DNA of 27,249 nucleotides, from the NCBI GenBank assembly GCA_946414975.1, contig CAMKQS010000016.1, forward strand, positions 1 through 27,249, read 5' to 3'. Shown piece after piece: positions 9,572 through 16,658 of this stretch (within the stretch, counting starts at the first letter, position 1; the number at the start of each line of letters is the position of its first letter). Origin of the DNA: an uncultured Caryophanales bacterium (GTDB lineage Bacteria > Bacillota_I > Bacilli_A > RF39 > UBA660). The notes beneath the pieces were generated by a model. It saw nothing but the letters and a program-made list of their open reading frames with translations, was not told where the DNA came from and ran no database searches. The position numbers and the translations under genes are program-made.

Positions 9572-10024
9572 ATGGATGAAATAATTGAATTAGATATTAA
9601 AAATTTTGAAAAGTGCAACAATATTTGGAATATGGAAAAGAATAAAGAACTAAAAGATAGATTTTATAGTGAATTACAAAATAAGAATAGAATTACTTTT
9701 GTTTATACTAAAAATGAAGAATATATAGCTGAAGTATCTATAGTTTTTAATAAAAATGATGAAGATTATACAATTCCAGGCAAACGTATATATATTTCTA
9801 GAATTATTGTAAAAAAAGATTTTAGAGGAAAAGGCTATGGTAAGAAACTTATGAACTATGCTATTGAATATGCTAAAAGTAAAGAATATAAAGAAATATC
9901 TTTAGGTGTAAATTTAGATAATTATATTGCTTTTAAATTATATGTTGATTTAGGTTTTACGAAAATTCAATACATAGGCGAGGATTCTGATGGAAAATAT
10001 GTAAAATTAATTAAAAACTTATAA
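9572..10024 (+). CDS. GNAT family N-acetyltransferase
   Basis: A 150-aa single-domain GNAT enzyme. Motif A is clear: ISRIIVKKDFRGKGYGKKLM (about residues 84-103), with the RGKGYG loop that holds the acetyl-CoA pyrophosphate. Motif B follows in NYIAFKLYVDLGFTKI. The substrate (small molecule, peptide or protein N-terminus) cannot be told. ATG 9572 follows AAGAGGTTAATAAA, 38 bases after argS, with no promoter or terminator between, so it is probably on the T-box-controlled argS transcript. Confidence 0.88.
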   Translation: MDEIIELDIKNFEKCNNIWNMEKNKELKDRFYSELQNKNRITFVYTKNEEYIAEVSIVFNKNDEDYTIPGKRIYISRIIVKKDFRGKGYGKKLMNYAIEYAKSKEYKEISLGVNLDNYIAFKLYVDLGFTKIQYIGEDSDGKYVKLIKNL

Positions 10025-10061
10025 TTAATAAATAATATTTTTAGTTTTATCGTTTTCATGG

Positions 10062-10067
10062 TATAAT
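10062..10067 (+). promoter_or_regulatory. -10 element of the 10157 operon
   Basis: TATAAT preceded by TGG. It would give a leader of about 85 nt that carries the hairpin at 10097-10132. Confidence 0.5.
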
Positions 10068-10096
10068 GATTATAGAATTAAATTGTTTATTTATTT

Positions 10097-10132
10097 GGTG
10101 TGATGTTTTCGGACTATCTTAACTATCGCACC
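10097..10132 (+). promoter_or_regulatory. Leader hairpin, copy 2 of a shared motif
   Basis: GGTGTGAT (10097-10104) pairs with ATCGCACC (10125-10132), eight pairs with one G-U. GTT at 10105-10107 and AAC at 10121-10123 can form an inner step. The 3' strand CTTAACTATCGCACCATTA closely matches that of copy 1 at 1855-1873. It lies 14 bases before the ribosome site of the 10157 gene, where it could control translation. Confidence 0.4.
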
Positions 10133-10156
10133 ATTATATAATTCAGGGAGGAAAAA

Positions 10157-10744
10157 ATGACACTAGAAGAAAAAATTAATTTCATAAATGAAAATAAAAG
10201 TAAAAATTATTTATTTGTTTCACCTAGACATATTCAAGGTGGAGCAGTACTTGTAAATAGCTATGCAACATTTAATATGTACGATAAAATGAATGAAAAT
10301 ACAGAAAAATTTGCTGAAGAAGAAATAGTTAATTTAGTATCAAGTGCAAGTAATGATAATAGTGCTAGTATTGAGTTAGCGTTTAATTTAATATTTTGCG
10401 GGTCTTTTGAGGATGTAGATAAAAGTAATTGTAAAGGTTTCGATGATTTTTTACAAAAAAATAAAGATAAAATAGTTGCAATATATAGATATGTAAAGAA
10501 TACTTACCAAAGAAACTTTTTTGTAGGATTTAGTCAAACTGAAACAGTTTATAATTATGGACATATTTATATTAATTTAGCTAAATTATTAGATTTATTT
10601 GAACAAAATGATATTAGTTATGAGATAGGTAATTCATATAATCCGTATACACAAAGAGATGAAAATATTACTAATTTTATCTTTACATATAGTAAGAATA
10701 AGAAATTGCAAAAAAATAAGAAAGATGGTATTAGAAATGATTAA
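10157..10744 (+). CDS. Uncharacterised 195-aa protein, operon gene 1
   Basis: ATG 10157 follows a strong site (CAGGGAGGAAAAA). The product is soluble, mixed alpha/beta, with SPRHIQGGAVLVNSYATF near the start, NTYQRNFFVGFSQTE in the middle and a very basic tail (KNKKLQKNKKDG). No motif that I recognise. Its stop overlaps the start of the next gene by eight bases, so the two are coupled. A structured leader precedes it. Function unknown. Confidence 0.75.
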   Translation: MTLEEKINFINENKSKNYLFVSPRHIQGGAVLVNSYATFNMYDKMNENTEKFAEEEIVNLVSSASNDNSASIELAFNLIFCGSFEDVDKSNCKGFDDFLQKNKDKIVAIYRYVKNTYQRNFFVGFSQTETVYNYGHIYINLAKLLDLFEQNDISYEIGNSYNPYTQRDENITNFIFTYSKNKKLQKNKKDGIRND

Positions 10745-11327
10745 TAATTATACACAAGATGAGCTAAATAAAATACTTATTCAAAAAAATATAAATGATT
10801 TTTATATTGCTATTATTGAAAATAGGGGAGAAATGCTAACAGATGAAGAGTATAACGAAATAGTAAATAAAGATAAAACTGTTTTTGGAGATAATAAAGA
10901 AGAAGTTGAAAATTTAATAAATGATATAAAAACAAACAAACAATTAAAGAATTTTTTTCCAGATATAATGAAAGTATTATTTAGTGTTGCACAAGTAAGG
11001 CACTTAGCAATTCTTACAATGATTGGTGATGATACTTATAATATTGCAAATGGAAAATTTGAAGATTTGAAAAGAAACAAAGTTATTCGCTTTGATAATT
11101 TAACATCTCTTTATAGTAAAAATAATGCAAGAGTAAAACTTTTTACACCAGAAGAAGAACCACAACTAACACAAAATACTGTTTTAATAGATATAGATGA
11201 TGAATCAATAATTTATAATTATGAAAAAGCATATATTCATCAAGAAGAAAGTGAAGATTTGACTTCTGAATTTTTAAAAAAATTTAAAGATGAACCTAAA
11301 ACTTTAAAAAAGAATAAAACCTTTTAG
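10737..11327 (+). CDS. Uncharacterised 196-aa protein, operon gene 2
   Basis: I choose ATG 10737 (MINNYTQDELNKILIQ) rather than the in-frame ATG at 10659, which lies deep inside gene 1. At 10737 the start overlaps the stop of gene 1 (ATGATTAA), the usual arrangement for coupled genes. The product is acidic and mostly helical, with TMIGDDTYNIANGKFEDL and a C-terminal tail KFKDEPKTLKKNKTF. No recognised domain. Its TAG stop lies within the terminator stem at 11316. Confidence 0.72.
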   Translation: MINNYTQDELNKILIQKNINDFYIAIIENRGEMLTDEEYNEIVNKDKTVFGDNKEEVENLINDIKTNKQLKNFFPDIMKVLFSVAQVRHLAILTMIGDDTYNIANGKFEDLKRNKVIRFDNLTSLYSKNNARVKLFTPEEEPQLTQNTVLIDIDDESIIYNYEKAYIHQEESEDLTSEFLKKFKDEPKTLKKNKTF

Positions 11328-11345
11328 TTTTTCTAAAAGGTTTTT
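11316..11345. terminator. Bidirectional terminator
   Basis: A perfect 12-bp stem AAAACCTTTTAG / CTAAAAGGTTTT with a 5-nt T loop, flanked by A and T runs. It serves the operon at 10157-11327 and the convergent ATPase gene. Confidence 0.88.
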
Positions 11346-12315
11346 ATATATATAATTTTGGTTTTAATATTTTAGCTTTTATTTTTTTATCATCATTTAT
11401 TTTTTTATTTATTGAGCTTTTAAATATTAATTCTGCTTTATCTAAATCTTGTTTCCAATAAATCATGTTAATTGCATCATCAATAACATTAAGCATAAGT
11501 GTAATATTTCCATTACATTTTTTTATTAAATATTTGTATATTTCATCCGTAATTAATTTTTCATCAATATATTTGCTATATTTATTTAAATAATTATTTG
11601 AATATGTAATTCTTTTTGATAAGATTTCTTTAGTAGTATTGTAGTAATTACTGTAATTACATTTTATTTTTTTAAATATACTATTATTATTATTATTTTC
11701 AACTCCTAAAATAACTTTTTCAAAAAGTGGAAAAAAACTACTTAGAACAGTTTGTGTATATTTACTTGCACCATTAGTATAATCAAAACTATCTATTTCT
11801 AACATTAGATTATTACAGTCTAATTGTTTTTTTATTTCTTTTACTATTTCCATAGATATATCTGTCGTATTTAAAAAGCTAGATATTTTTACATCGTTAA
11901 ACATTACATTATTTCTATAATAATCCATTTCATCTGCATATTTATAAATTTCCTTTTCAAAATTTTTAAATTTGCTTTCATAAATAGATTCAAAGTTTTC
12001 TTTTATATATCTTAAAAGCTTAACACAAAAATTTATTTCATAGTAATGATTAAAAAATTCTTTACTATATAATTCATTTGGCTCTTTTTTTGCAAGATTT
12101 ATAACAGAATCAAATCTTGTATAAATAACTTTATAATGTTTATTCAAACTTAGCTTTTTAACATATTTTAATGTAACAGTTTTACCACTGCCACTTTTTC
12201 CAATTAATAAAATATTTTTATCTTCACTATTTATAATCTTATTATTTAATTTATTAATAGGTGTTTTAACTAAATAGTTACTATCAATTAACTTATCTAC
12301 ATCGATATATTTCAT
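11344..12315 (-). CDS. P-loop ATPase, ORC/STAND-like
   Basis: A 323-aa protein with a classical Walker A, LLIGKSGSGKTVTLKYVKK, at about residues 35-53. A likely Walker B strand is NNLMLEIDSFDY (about 169-180). The C-terminal part has ILSKRITYSNNYLNKY and KKCNGNITLMLNVIDDAI, which resembles the helical lid and winged-helix-proximal region of AAA/ORC or STAND NTPases (a G-N-hydrophobic helix). Composition is strongly Asn/Lys/Ile. ATG 12315 follows TAGGAGGAAGAG on the minus strand. It stands alone, convergent with the unknown operon and divergent from the membrane protein at 12413. Partner and substrate unknown; a defence or chromosome-handling role is speculation. Confidence 0.7.
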   Translation of the reverse strand: MKYIDVDKLIDSNYLVKTPINKLNNKIINSEDKNILLIGKSGSGKTVTLKYVKKLSLNKHYKVIYTRFDSVINLAKKEPNELYSKEFFNHYYEINFCVKLLRYIKENFESIYESKFKNFEKEIYKYADEMDYYRNNVMFNDVKISSFLNTTDISMEIVKEIKKQLDCNNLMLEIDSFDYTNGASKYTQTVLSSFFPLFEKVILGVENNNNNSIFKKIKCNYSNYYNTTKEILSKRITYSNNYLNKYSKYIDEKLITDEIYKYLIKKCNGNITLMLNVIDDAINMIYWKQDLDKAELIFKSSINKKINDDKKIKAKILKPKLYI

Positions 12316-12412
12316 AAACTCTTCCTCCTAATTCAATATATTAGCACATAATAATTGTATTTGTAAACAAAAATAATAATTATATGGTAAAATAAAAAGC
12401 AAGGAGAAGATT

Positions 12413-12988
12413 ATGAAATATTATGCAAATAGTAGTAAGTCTAAGCCTTATTTTATTACAAATTATGAGGTTGATGATAATTCAATTATAGTCTATTATG
12501 CAAACAAAAAAACTGAGATTTTAAAATACGATAAAGAGAATGAAAAACAACTGTTAAAGGATATGAAAAGGCAAGTATTACAGTCTTATAATAATCAAAA
12601 AGAATATAGATATAATACGTTATTATATTTATTATGGAATGTGCTTACGCTTTATTGGCTTTTTTACAGTGCAAACTCAATTGTGAGTAAAAAAGAGATT
12701 GAATTATTATTATTAATATTTGGTATTATGCAACTTATCTGTTTTACTTATTTTAATAATAGATTAATTTCTAGTATTACTAGTTATAAAGATTTAAAGA
12801 AGAATAAAATGTTTATAGATAATGAAGAATTACTAAATAAAGAATATAATAATTATATGAGTGCAATAAGTAATTCAAAAATTAAAAATGAAATACCAGA
12901 TAATATTATTAAATATGATATTAATAATATTGATAAAGTTAAATATAAAAGTTTGAAAAAGATGATAAAAAATGCTAAAAATATTTAG
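12413..12988 (+). CDS. Two-pass membrane protein, unknown
   Basis: A 191-aa protein with two predicted membrane helices: about residues 62-82 (LLYLLWNVLTLYWLFYSA) and 93-113 (ELLLLIFGIMQLICFTYF), separated by a short charged turn (SKKEIE). Both ends are polar and likely cytoplasmic. The C-terminus is rich in Asn and Lys. ATG 12413 has AAGGAGAAGATT upstream. It is divergent from the P-loop ATPase and followed by an unrelated helical protein. Family not recognised. Confidence 0.68.
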   Translation: MKYYANSSKSKPYFITNYEVDDNSIIVYYANKKTEILKYDKENEKQLLKDMKRQVLQSYNNQKEYRYNTLLYLLWNVLTLYWLFYSANSIVSKKEIELLLLIFGIMQLICFTYFNNRLISSITSYKDLKKNKMFIDNEELLNKEYNNYMSAISNSKIKNEIPDNIIKYDINNIDKVKYKSLKKMIKNAKNI

Positions 12989-13043
12989 TCTTTTTTGTAT
13001 AAAAATGTTATTTATGTAAATAATAATTTTAGGAGGATTAAAT

Positions 13044-13475
13044 ATGGAAGATAATGTTAATGCATTAGACGAAATAAATAAAGGTGCAACCATGGGAATG
13101 AATGCAATAGATGATATCTTAGATAAGATAGATAGTAAAGAATTTAAAGATATGATATCTAAACAGTATGATGATTATAAGAGAATATCAGAACATATAA
13201 ATGAAATATATGATAATTATAATGATGATAAAGAGCCACATGAAACAACTCTTATGAATAAGATTATGACTAATATGAGCATTGAAATGAAAACTCTAAC
13301 AGATAAAAGTGATTCAAAAATAGCTGAATTACTCCTTCAAGGAACTAACATGGGAATTATAGAAGGAAGAAGAATATTAAATAATAAAAAGCTAGATGAA
13401 GAAGTATCAAATATTTTAAGAGATTATGTTACTATGCAAGAAAAGTGTGTAGAAAAATTAAAGGATTATTTATAA
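13044..13475 (+). CDS. Helical-bundle protein, ferritin-like, unknown
   Basis: A 143-aa acidic, all-helical protein. It carries a pattern I associate with a widespread Firmicutes helical-bundle family: NKGATMGMNAIDDILDKI at the start, YDDYKRISEHINEIYDNY in the middle and KIAELLLQGTNMGIIEGRR near residue 107, ending VEKLKDYL. The repeated (T/N)MG(M/I) segments and spacing of E/H residues suggest a four-helix ferritin-like fold, but I see no complete metal-binding set. ATG 13044 follows TTAGGAGGATTAAAT. A terminator follows directly. Function unknown. Confidence 0.75.
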   Translation: MEDNVNALDEINKGATMGMNAIDDILDKIDSKEFKDMISKQYDDYKRISEHINEIYDNYNDDKEPHETTLMNKIMTNMSIEMKTLTDKSDSKIAELLLQGTNMGIIEGRRILNNKKLDEEVSNILRDYVTMQEKCVEKLKDYL

Positions 13476-13507
13476 AACCTGATAGAAATTTTATCAGGTT
13501 TAATTTT
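13475..13507 (+). terminator. Terminator after 13044 gene
   Basis: AAACCTGATA / TATCAGGTTT, ten perfect pairs with a 7-nt loop, followed by AATTTTT. Confidence 0.85.
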
Positions 13508-13580
13508 TGTTTAAAAAAACTTAATTATTAGTTTTTTTTTGAATAAATTATATTTTAACTATAACACAATATGAAAAGGG

Positions 13581-13609
13581 TTACATTTAAGATTAATGTG
13601 CATTATAAT
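13581..13609 (+). promoter_or_regulatory. Promoter of the pseudopilin-like gene
   Basis: TTACAT (13581-13586), 17-base spacer, TATAAT (13604-13609). The ATG is 38 bases further on behind GTAGGGAGTATAT. Confidence 0.7.
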
Positions 13610-13647
13610 TAGTTCAAGTTAATAAAAATATAGAGTAGGGAGTATAT

Positions 13648-15120
13648 ATGAAAAAGAAAGGCTTTACTTTAATCGAGTTAATTGGGGTGTTAGTAATACT
13701 AGCAATTATAGCTTTAATTGTAACACCACTCATAATGTCTATAATTAGAAAAGCTAAAGATAGTGCGAGAAAAAGAAGTATTGATGCATATGGTAGAAGT
13801 GTAGAGTTAGCAATTACTTCATACCTACTTGATACAGGAAAAATTCCAACAAATGAACAACTACCTTATCTACAAATAGAATATAGTGGTTCTAATGTAG
13901 TATGCAATGTTATGGCTATGAAAGAAAATGGTGGACTATACTTGTCTGAATGTAAAGTAAATAATGTAGATGTAAAAGATTCATCTACTGAGGATGGTTG
14001 GTATCACTATGGTACTAGAGATTTAACTAATGAAGAGTATGTAGATATGTATGGCGATGCCTTAAAGACTGCATCACTTGCATACTTCAATACAAATGGT
14101 AATCCAGTATTTGATTATACATCATTAACATTAGATTATGCTGGTAAACCCGTAACATGTGATGTTACAGTTAATTATAATGGAACTATTTACATGACTA
14201 AATGTAAAGTAAACAACATAGATGTAACAAGTGAAACAGACGATGGCTATTATCATTATGGTGAATTAGCTAAGACAGCGGTTCAAGAATTGTTAGCAAA
14301 AGCAAATGATATATCTATAACTAATTACACAGATGGTGATATAAAAGAAATTTATACATTTAATCATCCAGCTACAGAACAAACTTCTGCACTTACAGAT
14401 TATAGATATATAGGGGATAATCCATATAACTATGTAATATTTAATAATGAGTTATGGAGAATAATTGGCGTATTTACAGTAGAAGATGAAAATGGAAATA
14501 CTGAACAAAAAATTAAGATAGTAAGAAATGAAAGACTATCAAATGGTATGCAATGGGATTCAAATAATTCAAATGAATGGACTACTTCAACATTAAATAC
14601 ATATTTAAATGGAGATTATTATAATGGATTAGATAAAACAAGTAAGGTTATGATTACTGATAGTAGGTATTATTTAGGTGGAGGTGCAGCTAATAATACA
14701 ACTCATTATGGAACGGCAAAAGATATATATTTGTGGGAGAGAGGAATAACGGTATATAGTGGAAGAAGTATAAACTGGAGCGGAAAAATCGCTTTAATGT
14801 ACCCAAGTGACTATAGCTATACCTATGCATTAGGAGTAGATAATGTTTGTTATACAGATATAAGAATTTGTCAAGCTGATACAGAGGGAACACCAACGAA
14901 CGGTTGGATATATAATATCAGTTATAATGCTAATCAATGGTTATTATCGCCGGGTTCTAGTCGTGGTAATGGCGCTTTTAGTGTAAATGGTACAGTTTTT
15001 GTTTTTAATGACCTTGTGAACTATTCTACTAGCGTACACCCAACCCTATACCTATCATCGTCTGTAAAAATAACATCTGGAACAGGTAAGAGTGATGATC
15101 CTTATAATCTTAGTTTATAA
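13648..15120 (+). CDS. Pseudopilin-like surface protein with C-terminal lectin-like domain
   Basis: A 490-aa protein that starts with a textbook type IV prepilin leader: KKKG then FTLIELIGVLVILAIIALI, with cleavage after Gly and Glu at +5. The N-terminal helix would hold it in the membrane or pseudopilus. Two repeats follow (about 85-133 and 165-206), each with a Cys pair and the end motif KVNN(V/I)DV then WYHYG or YYHYG. From about residue 245 comes a large domain (YNYVIFNNELWRIIG, LNTYLNGDYYNGL, MYPSDYSY, QWLLSPGSS, HPTLYLSSSVKI) resembling DUF6273-like, C-type-lectin-related domains. No prepilin peptidase, ATPase or other pilin gene is nearby, so assembly machinery must be elsewhere. Likely a displayed ligand-binding protein. 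Confidence 0.85.
   Translation: MKKKGFTLIELIGVLVILAIIALIVTPLIMSIIRKAKDSARKRSIDAYGRSVELAITSYLLDTGKIPTNEQLPYLQIEYSGSNVVCNVMAMKENGGLYLSECKVNNVDVKDSSTEDGWYHYGTRDLTNEEYVDMYGDALKTASLAYFNTNGNPVFDYTSLTLDYAGKPVTCDVTVNYNGTIYMTKCKVNNIDVTSETDDGYYHYGELAKTAVQELLAKANDISITNYTDGDIKEIYTFNHPATEQTSALTDYRYIGDNPYNYVIFNNELWRIIGVFTVEDENGNTEQKIKIVRNERLSNGMQWDSNNSNEWTTSTLNTYLNGDYYNGLDKTSKVMITDSRYYLGGGAANNTTHYGTAKDIYLWERGITVYSGRSINWSGKIALMYPSDYSYTYALGVDNVCYTDIRICQADTEGTPTNGWIYNISYNANQWLLSPGSSRGNGAFSVNGTVFVFNDLVNYSTSVHPTLYLSSSVKITSGTGKSDDPYNLSL
14953..15039 (+). other. Candidate hypervariable segment (NNY-rich codons)
   Basis: Codons 436-464 of the pseudopilin gene: 25 of 29 end in T or C, including CGT, CTT, GGC, GAC, AAC and AGC, in a genome that favours A/T-ending codons such as AGA, TTA and GGA. 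Residues are of the kind reachable from AAY codons. It lies in the lectin-like fold between QWLLSP and HPTLYL, where such domains vary. See findings. Confidence 0.35.
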
Positions 15121-15160
15121 GCAACAAATTAGTTGCTTTTTTAGTTTAAATTAAAGTATA
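15119..15160 (+). repeat. 42-bp direct repeat with terminator, copy 1
   Basis: Holds AGCAAC-AAATTA-GTTGCT plus T6 (the terminator of the pseudopilin gene) and then AGTTTAAATTAAAGTATA. It matches 16600-16641 at 41 of 42 positions. Confidence 0.9.
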
Positions 15161-15218
15161 TTTGCACATGTTAAGGTTAGTGATTAGAATTTGCGGTATA
15201 TAACGTAAAAATTGTTTT

Positions 15219-15260
15219 GGAAAGTTGTATAGCAAATTGTCGGAAAGTTGTATAGCAAAT
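15219..15260 (+). promoter_or_regulatory. Tandem 19-bp repeat, likely operator
   Basis: GGAAAGTTGTATAGCAAAT occurs at 15219-15237 and again at 15242-15260 with a 4-nt spacer, a 23-bp period (about two helix turns). It ends four bases before the -35 box of the ATPase promoter, so a protein binding both copies on one face of the helix could control that gene. Confidence 0.6.
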
Positions 15261-15263
15261 ATA

Positions 15264-15292
15264 TTGAAAATTATATATTAATATGATATTAT
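15264..15292 (+). promoter_or_regulatory. Promoter of the DUF4143 ATPase gene
   Basis: TTGAAA (15264-15269), 17-base spacer, TATTAT (15287-15292), just after the tandem repeats and 19 bases before the start codon. Confidence 0.6.
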
Positions 15293-15311
15293 TAGTTTAG
15301 AGGTGATATAT

Positions 15312-16595
15312 ATGAGTTTAAGAAAAGATGATTACAAAGAAAGATTAATTGATGAAAAGATTGCTAGATATTTAAGAATTTTTGGTGCGGTTTCTGTTGA
15401 AGGACCAAAATGGTGTGGGAAAACATGGACTTCACTTAATCATGCAAATAGTGCAACTTATATGACAGATAAAAATTCTAGAGAGTTAGCTAAAATTGAT
15501 CCTAAGTATATATTTACAGAAGATAGGCCAGAACTTATTGATGAGTGGCAACTTGTTCCAAGTATTTGGGATGCTGTACGTAATGAATGTGATAGTGATC
15601 ATGATAAAGGGAAATTTATATTAACGGGTTCAACATCATTATCTAAGAGTGATAAAGAAACTGAGGTCTTTCATTCTGGAACTGGAAGAATTGCGAGTAT
15701 GAAAATGTATCCTATGAGTTTGTATGAATCTGGTGATTCTTCTGGAGATATTTCAATTAGTGATATGACTTCTGATAAAGTGAATTGTAAATATTTAAAG
15801 AAAGTTGAACTTGAGGATTTAGCAAAATTAATTATTAGAGGTGGTTTTCCAGAAAATATTAGTATAAGTGATGAAGATATTGGTGTAATTCCAGATAGAT
15901 ACTTAGAATCAGTAATAACAAAGGATATTCATGAAAGAAAAGATAAAAAAAGAGATTTAATTAAAATGAGAATGCTTATAAGGTCTTTATCTAGATGTGA
16001 ATCATCGACTGCAAGTATAGATACAATTATAAAAGATATTATTGATGATTCATCGAGTGATAATAAAATTGAAAATAGAGCTACTGTAAATGATTATTTA
16101 GGAGTTTTGGATAGTTTATATTTGTTAAATAATATTGAAGCATTTAGTACTAATTATCGGTCTTCAAAAAGAATTGGTAAAACTGCAAAAAGACATTTAG
16201 TAGATCCATCTTTAGCATGTGCAAGTCTTGGTTTAACAGTTGATAAATTGATTAAAGATTTAAATACTTTTGGTCTAATGTTTGAGTCATTAGTTACTAG
16301 AGATTTAACTGTGTATATGGATTATTTGGATGGACACTTGTATCATTTTAGAGATAATACTAGTGGTGATGAAGTAGATGCTATATTAGAATTTAAGGAT
16401 GGAAGCTATGGTGCTGCTGAAATCAAATTAAGTGAACAAGGTTTAGAAGATGCTAAGAAAAGTTTATTAAATTTTTATAACAATGTAGAGAAGAAACCTT
16501 TATTTATGTGTATTATTGTGGGACATTATGAAGCAATTGTTAAAGATCCTAATACTGGAATATATATATTACCAATAACTGCTTTAAAACCATAG
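15312..16595 (+). CDS. AAA ATPase with DUF4143 nuclease-like domain
   Basis: A 427-aa protein. The N-terminal AAA domain has Walker A GPKWCGKTW (about residues 31-39) and a Walker B-like PELIDEWQLVP. The sensor region is KFILTGSTSLSKSD. The C-terminal half is DUF4143: FESLVTRDLTVYMDYLDG, then GDEVDAILEFKDG and GAAEIKLSE, whose E...D...ExK residues fit the PD-(D/E)XK fold. The family is common in mobile and accessory DNA; its role is not established. I choose ATG 15312 (AGAGGTGATATAT upstream) over the GTG at 15303. The gene sits alone between two 42-bp direct repeats. Confidence 0.88.
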   Translation: MSLRKDDYKERLIDEKIARYLRIFGAVSVEGPKWCGKTWTSLNHANSATYMTDKNSRELAKIDPKYIFTEDRPELIDEWQLVPSIWDAVRNECDSDHDKGKFILTGSTSLSKSDKETEVFHSGTGRIASMKMYPMSLYESGDSSGDISISDMTSDKVNCKYLKKVELEDLAKLIIRGGFPENISISDEDIGVIPDRYLESVITKDIHERKDKKRDLIKMRMLIRSLSRCESSTASIDTIIKDIIDDSSSDNKIENRATVNDYLGVLDSLYLLNNIEAFSTNYRSSKRIGKTAKRHLVDPSLACASLGLTVDKLIKDLNTFGLMFESLVTRDLTVYMDYLDGHLYHFRDNTSGDEVDAILEFKDGSYGAAEIKLSEQGLEDAKKSLLNFYNNVEKKPLFMCIIVGHYEAIVKDPNTGIYILPITALKP

Positions 16596-16599
16596 TTTT

Positions 16600-16641
16600 A
16601 AGCAACAAAGTAGTTGCTTTTTTAGTTTAAATTAAAGTATA
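16600..16641 (+). repeat. 42-bp direct repeat with terminator, copy 2
   Basis: Near-identical to 15119-15160. It is the terminator of the ATPase gene. Its last four bases are the start of the TATAAT box used by the next gene. Confidence 0.9.
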
Positions 16642-16643
16642 AT
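16638..16643 (+). promoter_or_regulatory. -10 element of the AddB-like gene
   Basis: TATAAT, 15 bases before ATG 16659. The corresponding position in the first 42-bp repeat reads TATATT. The leader would be very short. Confidence 0.5.
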
Positions 16644-16658
16644 TTTATTGGTGGTAAC

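Noticed and set aside
15219..15260. Tandem repeat as a CRISPR seed
   Set aside because: There are only two copies with a 4-nt spacer, no further units and no cas genes.
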